This document shows, in pieces, positions 1 to 5,951 of a DNA stretch of 64,000 nucleotides (positions within the stretch are counted from its first letter, which is position 1; every line of letters starts with the position of its first letter). The notes beneath the pieces were generated by a model, which saw nothing but the letters and a program-made list of their open reading frames with translations, searched no databases and was not told the origin of the DNA. The translations under genes were made by a program, and so were the position numbers. The DNA comes from Pseudomonas inefficax (lineage in GTDB: Bacteria; Pseudomonadota; Gammaproteobacteria; Pseudomonadales; Pseudomonadaceae). Location: the NCBI RefSeq assembly GCF_900277125.1, contig NZ_OPYN01000167.1:1-64000 (forward strand), given 5' to 3'.

Positions 1-1
1 G

Positions 2-109
2 GAAATCAACGACCTGAGCGATGCAAGCGTGCTGCTAGGGCACTCGAAAGAGGGAATCACTGAACGCGTTTACCGGCGCGTCGGGGCCATTGCCAAGCCT
101 TCAAAATGA
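2..109 (+). CDS. Tyrosine integrase, C-terminal 35 residues (partial)
   Basis: The reading frame enters from the left edge and ends with TGA at 107-109. It encodes the last part of the catalytic domain of a tyrosine recombinase: the box LLGHSKEGITERVYRR contains the conserved His and the Tyr nucleophile ten residues later. It resembles the C-terminus of the integrase at 54217-55281 (LLGHSKEEITKRVYRR) but is not identical, so it belongs to a different element. It acts in the same way, by strand exchange at the tRNA-Cys attachment site. The N-terminal part lies outside the window. Confidence 0.85.
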   Translation, partial: EINDLSDASVLLGHSKEGITERVYRRVGAIAKPSK

Positions 110-112
110 TAA

Positions 113-146
113 AGTTTTGGGACTGGCAATCAATAGTTTTGGGACT
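113..146 (+). repeat. Pair of 12-bp direct repeats after the left integrase
   Basis: AGTTTTGGGACT occurs at 113-124 and again at 135-146, starts 22 bp apart, between the integrase stop codon and the att core. A different pair of direct repeats sits in the same place after the resident integrase (55288-55322). The two-turn spacing and the location suggest recombinase arm-type binding sites, but no binding evidence is visible. Confidence 0.6.
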
Positions 147-170
147 TCGGTATTTTCTAGCGCCCAAATA

Positions 171-204
171 AAAACCCCGCAACCTCAATGGCTGCGGGGC
201 TTTC
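171..204. terminator. Hairpin terminator at the left att site
   Basis: CCCCGCA (175-181) pairs with TGCGGGG (193-199), flanked by an A-run at 170-174 and by CTTTC. It would end transcription in both directions, and it corresponds to the hairpin that follows the intact tRNA-Cys at 55343-55372. The right arm lies inside the shared att repeat, while the left arm is specific to the neighbouring element. Confidence 0.65.
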
Positions 205-258
205 GAATGGTGGAGGCCGAGGTCGGAATCGAACCGGCGTAGACGGATTTGCAATCCG
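192..258. repeat. Left attachment site, 67-bp direct repeat (attL-type)
   Basis: The 67 bases are identical to 55365-55431. They comprise one arm of the tRNA terminator and the 3' portion of tRNA-Cys, from the discriminator/CCA end through the anticodon loop; identity stops just past the loop (C at 259 against G at 55432). The tRNA remnant here is not a functional gene because its 5' half is missing. This marks the integrase-distal end of the prophage. Confidence 0.93.
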
Positions 259-591
259 CCCTGCATTTCTTTGCATTTCAGTAGCTTACGAGCTTTTCAG
301 TTCCGCATAGAAGCTTTTTTAGCAACGCTGCAGCCCTTTAAAATCAAGGGGCATGGCAGGAGTTGCGGAACTGATTTTCGCGCCTGGTCAGCGGTTTTCA
401 AGACCGTGGTACAAGTATCCGAATCACGGGGCGCTAGGACCGAAATCGATTCCAAAACAAAGACGAAACGGCACGGCTACAGGCCGCATACTGCAAGGGT
501 CGCCGCTTCGGTTTTGGAATCGATGTTTGATGAAAAAATGCTCGCCTAGTCGTTAGAATCCGGCTCACCCCTACTCTGCAGGAAGCTCAAC
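259..591. other. Prophage end without a supported gene
   Basis: This 333-bp stretch inside the left att site shows no convincing gene. Two overlapping plus-strand reading frames (from 271 and 353) have no good ribosome binding site and an unnatural, Arg/Ser-rich composition. It probably contains the phage attP arm. A short tRNA-like anticodon hairpin at 392-406 was considered and not accepted. Confidence 0.5.
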
Positions 592-876
592 ATGGACATA
601 CAGGCACTCCAGCTCTCTCTACTGCCGTGGCTACGCGTTGACACCTGGCACACCATGCACCCGAAGGATGAAGAGCGTTTTCACCAAGCGCTACATGTGG
701 CCTTCGGCGAGCTTGGCTACTCGATCGCTTACGAGCAGTTCTATGAGGCAATTCATCGCACGCTTTCGGAACGTCAACCAGGCGTAGAGGTGTACCGGAG
801 CAAGACCATCGAGGAGTTCGCGCGCCGCGCCGAGGTCATAAGCTCGTACCTGTTCGATGTGCGCAACTGCCAGTAA
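592..876 (+). CDS. Hypothetical protein, 94 aa
   Basis: A 94-residue acidic, soluble protein with no membrane segment or signal peptide. The start ATG follows a good ribosome binding site (AGGAAG about 7 bases upstream). I do not recognise the family. Its place next to the attachment site, far from the phage operons and ahead of SOS-linked genes, makes it a cargo gene. A 7-bp GC-rich inverted repeat (905-925) follows the stop and may act as a weak terminator. No function can be given. Confidence 0.6.
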   Translation: MDIQALQLSLLPWLRVDTWHTMHPKDEERFHQALHVAFGELGYSIAYEQFYEAIHRTLSERQPGVEVYRSKTIEEFARRAEVISSYLFDVRNCQ

Positions 877-904
877 TGCAGCAGTAGCGTGAGATTCGAG
901 CCTC

Positions 905-925
905 AGGCCGCGTCACAAGCGGCCT
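905..925 (+). terminator. GC-rich hairpin after the 592 gene
   Basis: AGGCCGC (905-911) pairs with GCGGCCT (919-925) around a 7-base loop. There is no U-run after it, so termination is uncertain. A second, weaker inverted repeat (AAAACCG/CGGTTTT) follows at about 979-1006. Confidence 0.35.
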
Positions 926-1044
926 GTGCACCTCCGCTGTCTAATACGGTTCGGCCTGTTTCAGCGACTTTCGCCCAGTAAAACCGAGATGCTTTTGAGC
1001 GGTTTTAGACAGCCCAGACCACCCTCCTCCGGCGTTCTGCCGAA

Positions 1045-1260
1045 CTACTCCAAATCCCTCTCAGACTCATCCAGCGCCCACAGCCTGGCTGCCTCGGCAA
1101 GCTCGAGCATGTCGACCAGATCACCGTCATCGACCTCCTTTCGGCGGTGCCCGGCATAGGCCATCTCGCTGAGGACGGCTGCGCGCCCATCAGGATCAGC
1201 CACCAAGGCAGTTTGGTCATTCAGCTCGGCCAGCCAGGCCTGCGGCAGGTCAGTTGCCAT
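1045..1260 (-). CDS. Hypothetical protein, 71 aa, SOS-linked operon
   Basis: This is a small acidic protein beginning MATDLPQAWLAEL and rich in Leu, Ala, Glu and Asp, probably all-helical. The start at 1260 overlaps the stop of the upstream gene (1250-1558) by 11 bases, which implies translational coupling and settles the start. A longer frame reaching to 1527 gives an unnatural N-terminal half that only shadows the upstream gene. The two genes form an operon behind the LexA box at 1572. I do not recognise the family. Confidence 0.6.
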   Translation of the reverse strand: MATDLPQAWLAELNDQTALVADPDGRAAVLSEMAYAGHRRKEVDDGDLVDMLELAEAARLWALDESERDLE

Positions 1261-1558
1261 AAGTGCCCACCGCACGACACCACCATGACTGCGCGTACAA
1301 CACACCGTCGATTTCCTCGACACCATTGATGTTGATCCCGAGCTGGGCCATGCCATTGAGCTTAGCGTCGTGCAACCGGGGGATGATGTCGGGCCCAGGT
1401 GACGGGTTGAACACCCAGGCCTGGGTCGATACCCGGCCCAGCGGCTCACTGTGGTGGTCACCGATGTGGATGTCGGCCTGCAAAGGCTGGATCTTCCTGA
1501 GCTGATCGGAAGGGATGGCCACGCCATTCACGCGGCGGCGAACGAGGAGGAAGTACAT
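1250..1558 (-). CDS. Hypothetical protein, 102 aa, first gene of LexA-box operon
   Basis: The protein begins MYFLLVRRRVNGVAIP and continues as a normal globular sequence with a Trp-rich end. It is not one I can name. Its start codon is 14 bp from a near-perfect LexA box (1572-1587), so it should be derepressed in the SOS response together with the 71-aa gene it overlaps. The divergent neighbour is an SRAP gene dealing with abasic DNA lesions, so a role in DNA damage tolerance is a reasonable guess, but only a guess. The ribosome binding site (AGGTGCAGC) is weak. Confidence 0.6.
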   Translation of the reverse strand: MYFLLVRRRVNGVAIPSDQLRKIQPLQADIHIGDHHSEPLGRVSTQAWVFNPSPGPDIIPRLHDAKLNGMAQLGININGVEEIDGVLYAQSWWCRAVGTYGN

Positions 1559-1571
1559 GCTGCACCTGATA

Positions 1572-1587
1572 CTGTATATCGATACAG
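1572..1587. promoter_or_regulatory. LexA box between divergent genes
   Basis: CTGTATATCGATACAG is a 16-bp near-perfect palindrome matching the gammaproteobacterial LexA consensus CTGTATATNNATACAG at every fixed position. It lies 14 bp from the minus-strand gene at 1558 and 80 bp from the plus-strand SRAP start, so LexA probably controls both directions. Confidence 0.85.
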
Positions 1588-1666
1588 TATTTCAGCATCA
1601 GGAAACGCAAATGCGCCAGTACCGCTCGGCGGACTATGCTTGTTTGCTCAGGCAGGAGGGCCGCGC

Positions 1667-2362
1667 ATGTGTGGAAGGCTGAGCCAGTACCGAGGCATAC
1701 ACGACTTCGTTGAAACCCTGAGCCTGCCAGAGGCCTGGAAGAACAACATAGGAGAACAGCCGCTTGGCAGGTGCAACGTCGCGCCGACAACGCCTGTGGC
1801 GGTGCTGCGGGTCGATGACGCAGGCCCTCGGGCGGACCTGGTGAAGTGGGGATGGCGGCCGCATTGGGCGACCGACCGTGCTGCGCCGATCAACGCCCGG
1901 GTGGAGAAGGTGGCGCACGGCCCATTTTTCCGGTTGATCTGGCCAAACCGGGCTATAACGCCTATCGATGGCTGGTATGAATGGGTGAACGAGGGCGGGC
2001 CGAAGAAGCAGCCCTACTACATCCGGCGCCGGGACGGACGCCCTGCCCTTTGCGCGTCGATTGGCCAATTCTCCGGTGGCGAGCATGACGGGTTCGTCAT
2101 TATCACCGCCGACGCCCAGGGCGGTATGGTTGATGTGCACGATCGCCGACCTGTCGTGTTGTCGCCAGAGCTGGCGTACGAGTGGATCGCGGCAGGAATG
2201 TCAAACGAGCACGCAGAGCAACTGGTGCTTAACCTGGGCGAGCCAGCCGAGGTCTTCGAGTGGTACCGGGTTAGCACAGCGGTTGGCAATGTGCGCAACC
2301 AAGGCGCCGATCTAATCGAGCCGATTAGTGAACCTGGCCAGCAGGGCCGCCTAACGCTTTGA
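1667..2362 (+). CDS. yedK: SOS response-associated peptidase (SRAP, YedK/HMCES family)
   Basis: SRAP proteins cap abasic sites in single-stranded DNA by a covalent bond through the N-terminal Cys. The 231-residue protein begins Met-Cys-Gly-Arg, so Cys2 becomes N-terminal after Met removal. The other family positions are present: Asn77 in NARVE, Glu105 in DGWYEW and His158 in VHDRRP. The start at 1667 is fixed by this Cys2 and by AGGAGGG just upstream; a longer in-frame extension to 1451 has no support. A LexA box lies 80 bp upstream. Bacterial chromosomes normally carry this gene, so here it is probably phage cargo protecting DNA during induction. Confidence 0.92.
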   Translation: MCGRLSQYRGIHDFVETLSLPEAWKNNIGEQPLGRCNVAPTTPVAVLRVDDAGPRADLVKWGWRPHWATDRAAPINARVEKVAHGPFFRLIWPNRAITPIDGWYEWVNEGGPKKQPYYIRRRDGRPALCASIGQFSGGEHDGFVIITADAQGGMVDVHDRRPVVLSPELAYEWIAAGMSNEHAEQLVLNLGEPAEVFEWYRVSTAVGNVRNQGADLIEPISEPGQQGRLTL

Positions 2363-2531
2363 GCTGGTAATCGGTGACTGCCTGAAACTGCGACTCAGCG
2401 ATCAGGCGCAACCGCTCGACTTCGTCGGCTGGCCTGCCAGCCCCCTGAGCCTCGTGATAACGCCTCATGGCATCCACGGCGTCGGTATACATGGGATGGT
2501 CAGGGTAAAGGATCGGCGGCTTACACTTCAT
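2325..2531 (-). CDS. Hypothetical protein, 68 aa, paralogue of the next gene
   Basis: This is a small helical protein whose 3' end overlaps the convergent SRAP gene by 38 bases. It is clearly related to the neighbouring gene at 2556-2765: residues around DEVERLRLIAESQFQAV match KEVERLRLLADSLYQAV, followed by a shared DYQL. The two appear to be a tandem duplication. No domain is recognised. Confidence 0.6.
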   Translation of the reverse strand: MKCKPPILYPDHPMYTDAVDAMRRYHEAQGAGRPADEVERLRLIAESQFQAVTDYQLKALGGPAGQVH

Positions 2532-2555
2532 AGGGGTTACATCCTTAGGAGGCCA

Positions 2556-2765
2556 TCACTGAATGGTAGCCGGTGCCCGCCCTGCTTGGATTAACTGGTA
2601 ATCTAGAACCGCTTGGTATAGCGAATCCGCCAATAGGCGCAGGCGCTCGACCTCTTTAGGCGGGGCACCACCTGTTTGCGCATCACGATGGGCCCGGACC
2701 GCTTCCAGAGCTTTCAGTAGCAAGGGCTCACCAGCGAGCGCCATCCCCTCCAGCGTTCTTTTCAC
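2556..2765 (-). CDS. Hypothetical protein, 69 aa, paralogue of the 2325 gene
   Basis: A small helical protein that shares the core (K/D)EVERLRL(I/L)A(E/D)S..QAV.DYQL with the next gene downstream, 24 bp away. The same orientation, size and spacing suggest duplication in place and an operon of two. The function is unknown. The upstream region (2766-2935) holds no other gene. Confidence 0.6.
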   Translation of the reverse strand: MKRTLEGMALAGEPLLLKALEAVRAHRDAQTGGAPPKEVERLRLLADSLYQAVLDYQLIQAGRAPATIQ

Positions 2766-2935
2766 GGATTAATCCTTTGGTGGAAGTCAGTGCATTATAG
2801 GCCGCCTCGCCCCAGTGCCGCTATTCAGTGGATCGAGGCGATGCGGCTAAAATTGACCCTGACTTCACACCCCGATAAGGCGGAAAACCGAGCTCCACCT
2901 TGACGGCTTCCTTCGCAGGGTTAGGCGGTTGACAG

Positions 2936-3385
2936 CTACGCCTTCGCGGCAGGCTTGAGTCTGAACGTAACCCCCATCCTGTTGAAAGCGTTCATTGCAG
3001 CAATCGTGGCAGTCAAATCTACCAGGTCTCGCTCGCTGAAGACCGCGGAGGCGGCAGCGTAGGCCTCATCCGAAACATGGGTTTCTCCCACGTTGGTCAC
3101 CTCTTCTGCCCACTTCAATGCAGCGCGCTCTAGATCAGAGAATAAGTGTTCCGCCTCATGCCAAACCGCGACTAGCAGCACCTTGTCAACTGACATGCGG
3201 CCTTTGATCAAGTCGCGAGAGTGAAGATCGATGCAGAACGCGCAACCATTGATCTGTGATACTCGAAGGAAAACCAGATGTATCAACTCCGGAGGTAGAT
3301 TCGTTCCGGTGGTTACATAGTGGTGTAACCCGGTCAGCGCTTTTGCTGCACCGGGAGACTTTTCAAACCAATTCATACGAGTCAT
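2936..3385 (-). CDS. AhpD-like / carboxymuconolactone decarboxylase family protein
   Basis: The 149-residue protein fits the AhpD/CMD fold of alkylhydroperoxidase-like enzymes. The redox motif CAFC, in NGCAFCIDLHSRD, is followed by the expected His. It probably reduces peroxides or acts as a thiol-dependent oxidoreductase in the cytoplasm. The start at 3385 is chosen because GGAG lies 6 bases upstream and the product begins MTRMNWFEK; the extension to 3448 is not supported. It reads away from the late operon end and has its own promoter region (3386-3510), so it is a cargo gene that may be expressed in the lysogen. Confidence 0.85.
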   Translation of the reverse strand: MTRMNWFEKSPGAAKALTGLHHYVTTGTNLPPELIHLVFLRVSQINGCAFCIDLHSRDLIKGRMSVDKVLLVAVWHEAEHLFSDLERAALKWAEEVTNVGETHVSDEAYAAASAVFSERDLVDLTATIAAMNAFNRMGVTFRLKPAAKA

Positions 3386-3519
3386 ACATACTCCATAAGC
3401 GCTTTCGTAAACACAGACGCATTTTATTGCGTACGCGGCTCGGCTCATGGGTCCAATCCGCTGTAATTTCTTGGTACCAATAGTTGGCTAGGGCGCTGTT
3501 CTACTTCCCGGCTTCCTTG

Positions 3520-4038
3520 CTATGGGGAGAACTTTCCAAAACCGTCGATCACCGCCTCGCATGCCAGGCCGGCTATTCGGCTTCGCTCAAGCGCCGCTGC
3601 GCAGCTGCCCGCCATTCGGTCAGACTCTTCAAGCAATCCGCCGAGCACCACGACGGCAGAGGTTCCTGCCGGGCGCTGCTGGGCAGCGATGGTGTCGCAG
3701 GTGGCTCGGTGGCTGGCAAGCAGTCGGTCGATTTCCCTGCGCAGCCCACCAGCAGCAGACTCAGCAGCAGCGGCGCGGCCTTTGGCCAGTTCCAGTTTCT
3801 TGCGTGCACTCTCACCCTCCTCGTCCGCCAGGGCTTGGCGGCGTTGTTCTTCCGTTCTGGCCTGGGCCGCTGCGCGCCGGTCGCGCTCGGACACCTGCAG
3901 GCGGTAGTCGGACAGCTCGCTGTGCGCCGTCGCGGTATCACGCTGCGCCATTACCACCCGGTATTGTTGGCCGCCGGCGACCAGCACCAGAGCGATCAGC
4001 CACCAGCACCAGGCCGGTACCGCGCCCAACCATGTCAT
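3520..4038 (-). CDS. Rz: Rz-like inner-membrane spanin
   Basis: Spanins fuse the inner and outer membranes as the last step of lysis. The 172-residue product has one N-terminal membrane segment (about residues 4-24) followed by a long Ala/Arg/Glu/Gln-rich helix (about 30-110), the usual i-spanin layout. Its start overlaps the endolysin stop by 4 bases (ATGA). A lipoprotein (Rz1) is encoded inside it in another frame (3573-3809), which supports the assignment strongly. It is the last gene of the late operon. Confidence 0.85.
   Translation of the reverse strand: MTWLGAVPAWCWWLIALVLVAGGQQYRVVMAQRDTATAHSELSDYRLQVSERDRRAAAQARTEEQRRQALADEEGESARKKLELAKGRAAAAESAAGGLRREIDRLLASHRATCDTIAAQQRPAGTSAVVVLGGLLEESDRMAGSCAAALERSRIAGLACEAVIDGFGKFSP
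3573..3809 (-). CDS. Rz1: Rz1-like outer-membrane spanin lipoprotein nested in Rz
   Basis: This gene lies entirely within Rz in a different frame. From a GTG at 3809 it reads a short basic region, a hydrophobic stretch and the lipobox LLVGC (Cys23), then a Pro-rich mature lipoprotein of about 55 residues, the signature of Rz1. GAGGAGG lies 6 bases before this GTG and decides the start; no ATG is available near the signal peptide. The predicted product is 78 residues. It would pair with Rz to span the periplasm. Confidence 0.82.
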   Translation of the reverse strand: MHARNWNWPKAAPLLLSLLLVGCAGKSTDCLPATEPPATPSLPSSARQEPLPSWCSADCLKSLTEWRAAAQRRLSEAE

Positions 4039-4478
4039 GCCAGCGCCCGCCGAACGCCCTCGCTGATAACCTGGTCCTTGTAGGGATTACTGCCGTTCTC
4101 ATGGATGATGATGCTCTCAACGAACACCCGCAGCGTGGTCGGCTCCTTGATATTGATCGGGTCGGTGGGGTGCACGCCCAGCCGCTTGGCCACGGCCCTG
4201 GCGTAGGCCTGGGTGTCGTTCTCATTGCTCGGGGCCCAACGGTTGATGGTTTCAAGCACCGTGTCGATACCCTCCCCGCCAACGCCGGGCATCCCATCCT
4301 TGCCGCGGTAGTTGATCAGCAGCTTGCCCAGGGCGCGGATGCCGTTCTCTGGCGTGTCGAAGCGGGCGAAGCGAGGCTTGGCAACGCCGGCCTCCAGGCC
4401 GAGCTGGCCCTGCCAGGCATTACGCGAGTTGAAGTCGATGTTGCCAGGGTTGTTGTTGCGGATGCCGCGTGCGGTCAT
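4035..4478 (-). CDS. Endolysin-like peptidoglycan hydrolase (virion structural/lysozyme-like family)
   Basis: The 147-residue protein begins MTARGIRNNNPGNIDF, a start shared by a widespread family of phage muralytic or 'structural' proteins, and contains RFDTPENGIRALGKLL and INRWAPSNENDT. It has no signal peptide. It sits immediately before Rz/Rz1 with a 4-base overlap, so endolysin is the natural role; the exact bond cut is unknown. A terminator (4494-4518) separates it from the tail fibre genes. The holin-like genes are 27 kb away at the other end of the late operon. Confidence 0.72.
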   Translation of the reverse strand: MTARGIRNNNPGNIDFNSRNAWQGQLGLEAGVAKPRFARFDTPENGIRALGKLLINYRGKDGMPGVGGEGIDTVLETINRWAPSNENDTQAYARAVAKRLGVHPTDPINIKEPTTLRVFVESIIIHENGSNPYKDQVISEGVRRALA

Positions 4479-4493
4479 GGGTATTCTCCAGGC

Positions 4494-4518
4494 AAAAAAA
4501 TACCGGCTCTGGGCCGGT
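4494..4518 (-). terminator. Intrinsic terminator between tail fibre and lysis genes
   Basis: On the minus strand ACCGGC (4518-4513) pairs with GCCGGT (4507-4502), followed by a run of seven T (4500-4494). It lies 16 bases upstream of the endolysin start. Confidence 0.75.
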
Positions 4519-4551
4519 TGTGTTCAAAAGGCAGGTGGTCGTTCAACCGGA

Positions 4552-5145
4552 TCAGGCCGGCGGCGTGGGCCAATCGATGTCGTTGGGGTAGCCTTCCTGG
4601 TCAGGTAAGCGGCTCAGCGCCACACGGTAGCGTTTCCAGTCGATCAGCAGAGCGGCCTCAGCTTCGGTGGCCTCGTCAAGCTCAACGGCATCCTGCAGCG
4701 GGGCAATCGCTGCATCGGCCACGGCGCGCCGCTGCGCCTGTTCAGAAACCACAGTGGCCAGCAGCTGCTCAGCGGCGGCTTGGGCCTTGGCCTCGGCGGT
4801 GATGACTTGCGACCAGTCGATTACACCAGCAGTTGCGGACAGGCGATCGCCCAGCTCCAGGCCGGGCAACTGCACTTGACCGTCAGCCGGATAAAGGTCG
4901 ACCGGGAAACGCGCCCCCTGCGGTGCGTCGGCGTCATGAGGCAGCATCAGGGTCAGCACCAGGTCGCCGTTGATACGCTCCACAGGGGCAATCACGAAGT
5001 TGCAGCCTACGGCCTCGGCCGGCAAAGTCGCGCCATCGGCCAGACGCGAGAAGTCTAGGGCTACGCCGTTCACCTCCAGAATGTCGCCGGTCTTCGCAAC
5101 CGAGAGGTGGATATCAGAACGAACCGGGGAAAGCTTGAGAATCAT
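4552..5145 (-). CDS. Tail fibre assembly protein-like (Tfa-type)
   Basis: The 197-residue protein ends with IDWKRYRVALSRLPDQ and NDIDWPTPP, the C-terminal signature of phage tail fibre assembly chaperones, which help the fibre fold and may stay bound at its tip. The start ATG overlaps the stop of the tail fibre gene by one base (TAATG) and has GGAGGTGG upstream; a longer frame to 5286 is only a shadow of the fibre gene. The Ala/Glu-rich stretch at about residues 105-150 is probably a helix. Confidence 0.82.
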   Translation of the reverse strand: MILKLSPVRSDIHLSVAKTGDILEVNGVALDFSRLADGATLPAEAVGCNFVIAPVERINGDLVLTLMLPHDADAPQGARFPVDLYPADGQVQLPGLELGDRLSATAGVIDWSQVITAEAKAQAAAEQLLATVVSEQAQRRAVADAAIAPLQDAVELDEATEAEAALLIDWKRYRVALSRLPDQEGYPNDIDWPTPPA

Positions 5146-5939
5146 TAGAACCACCTCCCTACAGCTAGGGCAGAAATTTGGACTGCAGTGCCTACGGCCC
5201 GGGACGCCATATCGAAACCTCGCAGCGTGACTGTCGAACCGCTCGGTGTGCCTGCGAGAGCCGCCCAGTTTGCAGCAGAGCCCCATCGGAAAGACCCTGG
5301 AGTTACCACTGGCACGCCTGAGAATGCCGCAGGGAACGACCAGATTCGCGTCCCTTGATACACTCCGCCGGCATATACAGTATCAATAGCCTGGTCGGTA
5401 ACAACGATGCTCATCCAGCATTCCATGGTCCCGTCGGCATACTTGGTGTACTCACCATTGGCATTGCTACCGCGCTCAATGATGGCTCCCGTTGGTACGC
5501 CACCACTCTGGCTGACATTGCCAGCGATGTCGGCTACGGCCGCCTTTTTCAGGCCCAGTCCGGTGCGAGCATCTGCCTGGTTCGTTCCGCCAGTGCCTCC
5601 CTTATTCACCGGCAACACGTTCTCGGTCGAGACCGCGCCCAACCCAGCCAGCGTGGAGCCCCAGGTGTTGGCGATATCGTTGAACTTGTCGGCCAGGGTC
5701 TTGGTGTAACCCTGCACCGGCGTAATGGCATAGGTGCCGCCGGCTACCGTTGCCCCCTTGTATGCCGGCAAGATGCTCAGCACCGTAGCGCTGGCAATGT
5801 TGGTCACCTCATACCAGTTGCCGTCGGGGCCCAGCAGCGCATCGCCCACCCGGGCGTTTGCGGAAAAATTGGTGCCGGTACCGGTCACCGTAGTTTGGCC
5901 AGCCGCAATCGCGACCGTGCCTGTCCTGTACCAGGGCAT
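5145..5939 (-). CDS. Tail fibre protein
   Basis: The 264-residue protein has a Gly/Thr/Ala-rich N-terminal region (MPWYRTGTVAIAAGQ, then TVTGTGTNF), which probably attaches to the tail. A middle segment with NKGGTGG is typical of lambdoid side-fibre proteins, and the C-terminal receptor-facing domain begins near AIIERGSNANGEY and YADGTMECW. The partner fibre assembly gene follows at once. The receptor-facing end is the part expected to vary between related phages. Confidence 0.82.
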   Translation of the reverse strand: MPWYRTGTVAIAAGQTTVTGTGTNFSANARVGDALLGPDGNWYEVTNIASATVLSILPAYKGATVAGGTYAITPVQGYTKTLADKFNDIANTWGSTLAGLGAVSTENVLPVNKGGTGGTNQADARTGLGLKKAAVADIAGNVSQSGGVPTGAIIERGSNANGEYTKYADGTMECWMSIVVTDQAIDTVYAGGVYQGTRIWSFPAAFSGVPVVTPGSFRWGSAANWAALAGTPSGSTVTLRGFDMASRAVGTAVQISALAVGRWF

Positions 5940-5951
5940 AGGATGCTCCGA

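Larger units (their letters stand above)
1..191. mobile_element. Right end of a second integrated element (partial)
   Basis: This stretch holds the 3' end of a tyrosine integrase gene, a pair of 12-bp direct repeats and the left arm of a terminator hairpin, directly abutting the left copy of the 67-bp att repeat. The order integrase end, repeat pair, att core is the same as at the right end of the resident prophage (54217-55431). I infer that a different element occupies the same tRNA-Cys site to the left of this window. Only its last bases are visible, so its nature (phage or island) cannot be told. Confidence 0.75.

Noticed and set aside
380..425. tRNA-like anticodon hairpin (CGGT..ACCG around TTTCAAG) suggesting a second tRNA
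   Set aside because: No matching acceptor stem or GTTCGA-type T arm could be placed on either strand, so no cloverleaf can be drawn.
271..556. Two overlapping plus-strand reading frames near the left att site
   Set aside because: They lack good ribosome binding sites, overlap each other in different frames, and have unnatural composition. The region is more likely attP arm DNA.
3522..4802. Long plus-strand frame of 426 codons opposite the Rz and endolysin genes
   Set aside because: It is the antisense shadow of two well supported genes in GC-rich DNA, and its product is rich in Arg, Pro and Ala without any family pattern.
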